The position numbers and the translations under genes are program-made. From Kribbella pratensis (GTDB lineage Bacteria > Actinomycetota > Actinomycetes > Propionibacteriales > Kribbellaceae), in NCBI RefSeq assembly GCF_004366075.1, contig NZ_SODU01000002.1, positions 760,647 to 824,646 of the forward strand: a stretch of DNA of 64,000 nucleotides, given 5' to 3'. Below are positions 60,229 through 64,000 of this stretch, piece by piece. Below the pieces are notes generated by a model. The model was given only the letters and a program-made list of their open reading frames with translations, was not told where the DNA came from and ran no database searches. Numbering within the stretch: the first letter of the stretch is position 1; each line of letters begins with the position of its first letter.

Positions 60229-62160
60229 CTAGTTCTTGGGGTCGTGGAGGTTGGGGCGTTGGGTGGGGGTTTTGATCTGGACGTTGATGGTGGGGATTTG
60301 GGTGGGTGCCGTTAGGTGGCCGGAGGCTACGGGGATGTTGAGTTTGCTGGCGGCCAGGTCGATGTCGATGGTGGCGCCGGTGGTGTTGGGGGTCGTCCAC
60401 TCGGTGTCGGACAGGGTGATGGCGAGTCCGACGATGCGGCCCTTGGGGATGATCTGGTCCTGGGCGCGGAGGGGGACGGTGACGGTGGTCCACTGGCCGG
60501 GCTTCAGCGGGGTCGGCTGCGAGAGCGACTTGCTGTGGGCGGCGTCGATCCAGCCGCGGCTGACGATGCCGTGATCGCTCTGGGTGGTGACCTTGTCGAC
60601 GGTGAAGTAGCAGCTGTCGTCGTAGTCGGTGCTCGAGCCCTCACAGGTGCTTTCGTCGGTACGGCGGATGCCGGAGTACCGCGCGGCTTCGCCGTACTCG
60701 ACGAGTCGTGCGGTCACCGGTGTCGTCGACGAGTCGGACTTCAGCCGGAGCGTGACCGACGGCGTGCCGCTGATCCGCAGCGGTGCGGCGAGCGGCGCGG
60801 ACAGGAACATCTGCCGTCCCGCGATCACCTCCGACGGGTCCGCGACGATGTCGTCCTCGGTCAGCTCGGGATCGTCCGTGACCATCACCGAACCCTTGCC
60901 CGCAGCACCTAGTTTGCCGGCCGCGAGCGGCACCGACACAGGGCGGTTCACGGCCGGCCAGGTCTTGTAGTTGCGCCACACGTCGGGAGCCGTCTCGACC
61001 GAGACCATCGGCTCGTTCATGACGCCGTTCTGCAGGCCCTGCAGCCAGTAGTCGAACCACTTGTGCAGTTCGTCCACCCACTCGTCGCGCCGGAACTCGA
61101 ACGGATCCACGTGGTCCTCGAGACCCAGCCACAGCTTCCGCGGTACGTCGTTCCGCGAGAGCGCCGACCACCACTGTGAGAAGTGGTTGGTCTGCACGTT
61201 GTAGTCGCTGAGCCCGTGCGTCATGAAGACCGACGCCTTCACCTTCGACACGTTCTTCGTGTAGTCGCGCTCGGCCCAGAACGACGTGTAGTTGCCGGTG
61301 TCGTCATCGTCGTTGTCGCCGAGCTTGCCGCGGACCTCGTCGCAGGCTGCGCTGTCGTGACCGACGTACCCGCCCAGCCAGGGCATGTAATCGTCCGAGT
61401 ACGGTACGCCGCCGGACCGGGTGTAGTCGTACCACGAGGAGATCGCCGAGATCGGCACGATCGTCTTCAGGCCCCTCACCCCGGTCGCCGCGACACCGTT
61501 CGCGAGTGTCCCGTCGTACGACTTGCCGATCATCCCGACCGCGCCGGTCGTCCAGGACGCCTTCACCGGTTGGCCGTTGGCGGTGTGCGCGGTGTTGCGG
61601 CCGTTCAGCCAGTCGATCACGTCGACGACCGACTGGATCTCGTCCCGGCCGCCGACGTCGCCGCAGCCGGTGGAGCGGCCGGTGCCGACGACGTCCACGC
61701 CGACCATCGCGTAGCCGCGCGGGACGAAGTAGTTGTCGTAGAACAACGGCATTTTCCGGATCACGCCGTCGCCGTCGTACGTCTTCTTCTCGCTCTCGTT
61801 GCCGCGTCCGCAGCAGGAGTAGTACGGCGAGGCGTCCATGATGACCGGGATCTTCGTGCCGTTGAGGACGGGCTCGCTCGGCCGGACGATGTCGACCGCG
61901 ATCACGTCGTCCTTGCCGTCGCTGTCGGTGTCCATCGTGGTGTCGACGTAGACCGACTCGCGGATCGCGTTCGCGTAGTCGTAGACCGGCTGGGTGCTCT
62001 TGGTGCGCGCGTCGACGTGCTGCGGCACACTGGGAGCAGCCGGGGCCGGCGTACCGGGTCCGTCCGGGAGCGGAGCAGCCATGGCCGGACCGGCAAGGGT
62101 CGTCAGGCTGAGCACAGCGGACGCGACCAGGATCGTCACCCGGGCATGGACGGTCCTCAT
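60229..62160 (-). CDS. secreted S15-family X-Pro dipeptidyl-peptidase-like hydrolase
   Basis: A 643-residue exported alpha/beta hydrolase. A signal peptide of about 28 residues ends near AMAAP. The catalytic core has GMIGKSYDGTLANG (nucleophile Ser), FMTHGLSDYNVQ (Asp) and LGLEDHVDPFEF (His). A C-terminal jelly-roll X-Pro dipeptidyl-peptidase domain carries RISGTPSVTLRLKS. YYSCCGRGN with adjacent Cys suggests disulfides. It likely removes N-terminal Xaa-Pro dipeptides from external peptides; related cocaine-esterase-type acyl hydrolases are an alternative. Confidence 0.9.
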   Translation of the reverse strand: MRTVHARVTILVASAVLSLTTLAGPAMAAPLPDGPGTPAPAAPSVPQHVDARTKSTQPVYDYANAIRESVYVDTTMDTDSDGKDDVIAVDIVRPSEPVLNGTKIPVIMDASPYYSCCGRGNESEKKTYDGDGVIRKMPLFYDNYFVPRGYAMVGVDVVGTGRSTGCGDVGGRDEIQSVVDVIDWLNGRNTAHTANGQPVKASWTTGAVGMIGKSYDGTLANGVAATGVRGLKTIVPISAISSWYDYTRSGGVPYSDDYMPWLGGYVGHDSAACDEVRGKLGDNDDDDTGNYTSFWAERDYTKNVSKVKASVFMTHGLSDYNVQTNHFSQWWSALSRNDVPRKLWLGLEDHVDPFEFRRDEWVDELHKWFDYWLQGLQNGVMNEPMVSVETAPDVWRNYKTWPAVNRPVSVPLAAGKLGAAGKGSVMVTDDPELTEDDIVADPSEVIAGRQMFLSAPLAAPLRISGTPSVTLRLKSDSSTTPVTARLVEYGEAARYSGIRRTDESTCEGSSTDYDDSCYFTVDKVTTQSDHGIVSRGWIDAAHSKSLSQPTPLKPGQWTTVTVPLRAQDQIIPKGRIVGLAITLSDTEWTTPNTTGATIDIDLAASKLNIPVASGHLTAPTQIPTINVQIKTPTQRPNLHDPKN

Positions 62161-62305
62161 GGCTGGGAAGGCTAGTCACTCGCGCGCCGCAACGCCAGGT
62201 TCTGACCGGATTGGTAGCGACCTGCCCGATACTCAGCGTGAGAACGGGTGAGTTCGGTAGGGTGACCGCCACCGCCCCCGGGGGGACGCACGAAAGGGTA
62301 GGCCA

Positions 62306-63319
62306 GTGAATCTGCGAGCACCGGTGACATTGCTGGACGTGGCGCAGCGTGCGGGTGTGTCGGTCGCGACCGCCTCCCGCGTGCTCAACGGCGGGGACCG
62401 GATCCCCCGTCCAGAGCTGCAGGAGCGGGTCAAGGCCGCCGCCGACGAGCTCGGCTACACGCCGAACGCGCAGGCGCAGGCGTTGGCCAAGTCGTCGACG
62501 AACGTGGTCGGCATCCTGGTCCACGACATCGAGGACCCGTACTTCGCCGCGATCGCGAACGGCGTGATGCGGGCCGCGGACGAGCGCAACCTGCTGGTGA
62601 TGATGGCCAGCACGTTCCGTGACTCCGACCGCGAGATCGCCTACCTGTCGTCGTTGCGCGCGCAACGAGCCCGGGCCGCGGTGATGATCGGCAGCCGGCG
62701 GACCGACAGCGAGAGCCTGGCGCGGACGGCGACCGAGGTGGAGACCTTCCTCAACTCCGGCGCGGGTCTTGCCCTGGTCAGTCAGTCCGGGATGCCGGCG
62801 CACACCGTTGAACCGGACAACCGTTCCGGGTCGGCGGATCTCGCGCGCGGGCTGGTCGGGCTCGGCTGGCGGAAGTTCGCCGTACTCGGAGGGCCGGAGA
62901 GCCTTGCGACGGCACGCGATCGGCGGGACGGCTTCGTCGCCGGGCTGGCCGAGGCAGGGTTGGAGCCGGTGGCGGTCGAGTCCGGTGACTTCACTCGCGA
63001 CGGTGGGTACGCCGCCGCGGAGCAGCTGCTCGACCGCAAGGCCGATGTGGACTGCGTGTTCGCGGTGAACGACGTGATGGCGGTCGGTGCGATGTCGGCG
63101 TTGCGGGCGCGCGGTGTCGACGTACCTGGCCGGCTCGGTGTCGCCGGGTTCGACGACATCGCGACGCTGCGAGACGTGTGGCCGGGGCTGACGACCGTAC
63201 GGCTGCCACTGGAGCAGATGGGCCGCCGCGCGCTGGAGCTCGCCATCGAGGGCGGCGACGCGACGACCGAGACGTTCAAGGCGGAAGTAGTACTGCGGGA
63301 GAGCACCGCACGCGGCTGA
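62306..63319 (+). CDS. LacI family transcriptional regulator
   Basis: A 337-residue repressor. The N-terminal LacI HTH is VTLLDVAQRAGVSVATASRV, then hinge helix PNAQAQALAKSSTNVVG. The periplasmic-binding-protein-like sensor domain ends with LGVAGFDDIATLRDVWPGLT. GTG start with GAAAGGG upstream, and a -10-like TAGGGT at 62258-62263. Neighbours do not reveal its target. The LacI-type operators at 37541-37621 are a distant possibility. Confidence 0.92.
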   Translation: MNLRAPVTLLDVAQRAGVSVATASRVLNGGDRIPRPELQERVKAAADELGYTPNAQAQALAKSSTNVVGILVHDIEDPYFAAIANGVMRAADERNLLVMMASTFRDSDREIAYLSSLRAQRARAAVMIGSRRTDSESLARTATEVETFLNSGAGLALVSQSGMPAHTVEPDNRSGSADLARGLVGLGWRKFAVLGGPESLATARDRRDGFVAGLAEAGLEPVAVESGDFTRDGGYAAAEQLLDRKADVDCVFAVNDVMAVGAMSALRARGVDVPGRLGVAGFDDIATLRDVWPGLTTVRLPLEQMGRRALELAIEGGDATTETFKAEVVLRESTARG

Positions 63320-63333
63320 AATATGCTCGCCGG

Positions 63334-64000
63334 GTGACCGTCTCCGAGATCTTCGACCCGTCGGCCTGGAAGCAGGTGGACGGCTTCGAGCTGACCGACA
63401 TCACGTACCACCGCGCGGTCGACGCCGGTGTGGTGCGGATCGCCTTCGACCGGCCCGAGGTGCGCAACGCGTTCCGGCCGCAGACCGTCGACGAGCTGTA
63501 CCGCGTTCTGGACCACGCCCGGATGTCCACCGACGTCGGCTGTGTGCTGCTCACCGGTAACGGCCCGTCGCCGAAGGACGGCGGCTGGGCGTTCTGCTCG
63601 GGCGGCGACCAGCGGATCCGCGGCAAGGACGGTTACAAGTACGCAGAGGGTACGACGGCCGACTCGATCGACCCGGCGCGCGCGGGCCGGCTGCACATCC
63701 TCGAGGTACAGCGGCTGATCCGCTTCATGTCGAAGGTCGTGATCTGTGTCGTTCCCGGCTGGGCCGCGGGTGGCGGGCACAGTCTGCACGTGGTCGCGGA
63801 CCTCACGCTGGCATCCGCGGAGCATGCACGGTTCAAGCAGACGGATGCGGACGTGGCGTCGTTCGACGGCGGGTTCGGGTCGGCGTACTTGGCGCGGCAG
63901 GTCGGGCAGAAGTTCGCCCGCGAGATCTTCTTCCTCGGCGACGAGTACTCGGCCGAGGACGCGTACCGGATGGGCATGGTCAACAAGGTCGTTCCACACG
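63334..64000 (+). CDS. menB: 1,4-dihydroxy-2-naphthoyl-CoA synthase, 3' end beyond window
   Basis: The visible 222 residues match MenB, a crotonase-fold enzyme closing the second ring in menaquinone synthesis. AFDRPEVRNAFRPQTVDELY and FCSGGDQRIRGKDGYKYAEG (oxyanion-hole Gly and MenB-specific loop) are seen. VVPGWAAGGGHSLHVVADLT and DADVASFDGGFGSAYLARQV contain MenB catalytic-site segments. The usual length is about 280 to 310, so the last quarter is missing. GTG start at 63334. Confidence 0.92.
   Translation, partial: MTVSEIFDPSAWKQVDGFELTDITYHRAVDAGVVRIAFDRPEVRNAFRPQTVDELYRVLDHARMSTDVGCVLLTGNGPSPKDGGWAFCSGGDQRIRGKDGYKYAEGTTADSIDPARAGRLHILEVQRLIRFMSKVVICVVPGWAAGGGHSLHVVADLTLASAEHARFKQTDADVASFDGGFGSAYLARQVGQKFAREIFFLGDEYSAEDAYRMGMVNKVVPH

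Overview
The window is high-GC (about 70%) actinobacterial chromosome, densely coded, with many start/stop overlaps of 1 to 4 bases, GTG starts, Tat signal peptides and abundant GTACG words. Gene content (purine and allantoin catabolism, plant-sugar catabolism, secreted phosphatases, menaquinone synthesis) suggests a soil Nocardioidales member, most likely Kribbella or a relative. This assignment is inference from style and gene content. No rRNA, tRNA, CRISPR array, phage or classical insertion sequence is visible.

Left region (1-15931): a purine-to-glycerate pathway split into two transcription units around the regulator gene pucR. Leftward run permease/UraD fusion, xdhA, xdhB, xdhC and guaD (cut by the window edge), joined by overlapping start and stop codons. 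Rightward run hyi, glxR, gcl, glxK, allB and allE, behind a clear TTGACG-N17-TATGGT promoter and a near-perfect 15-bp palindrome. Together they cover guanine/xanthine to urate, allantoin to allantoate, ureidoglycine to ureidoglycolate, and glyoxylate to glycerate phosphate. Uricase, HIU hydrolase, allantoate amidohydrolase and ureidoglycolate lyase are not in the window.

15921-32806: a mixed stretch. It holds two GNAT acetyltransferases, an SDR, an FkbM methyltransferase, a DrrAB-type exporter divergent from its likely TetR repressor, a luciferase-like monooxygenase with its flavin reductase, and two tandem paralogous small secreted proteins of unknown function. It also holds an aldo-keto reductase, two convergent PhoD phosphatases (one coupled to an FN3/carbohydrate-binding-like protein), a VbhA/Fic-type toxin-antitoxin pair with an unusual Fic motif, and a GAF-PAS-GGDEF diguanylate cyclase.

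32864-37621: an uncharacterised sugar-catabolic operon (cupin, Gfo/Idh/MocA dehydrogenase, DUF993 protein, two xylose-isomerase-like TIM barrels). Its promoter is bracketed by two LacI-type operators.

38561-50287: a second sugar locus. It has an FGGY kinase divergent from a nucleoside-hydrolase-like protein, ABC importer, TIM-barrel isomerase and split transketolase. An apiosidase-like (DUF4038/GH140-type) hydrolase and a SorC regulator follow beyond an FMN-riboswitch-controlled ribB. The enzyme set matches the known bacterial D-apiose route (isomerase, FGGY apulose kinase, two-subunit apulose-4-phosphate transketolase), so I propose this as a D-apiose utilisation locus.

50277-64000: a ThrE exporter, a secreted sialidase-like/DUF4185 pair, a stand-alone cyclic-nucleotide-binding protein overlapping a class III adenylate cyclase, a GNAT, a PadR/HAAS pair and an AraC-DinB fusion. 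Then comes a DUF559-type gene enclosed by perfect 23-bp inverted repeats and two outer hairpins (a possible mobile cassette), a secreted S15 peptidase, a LacI regulator and the start of menB.
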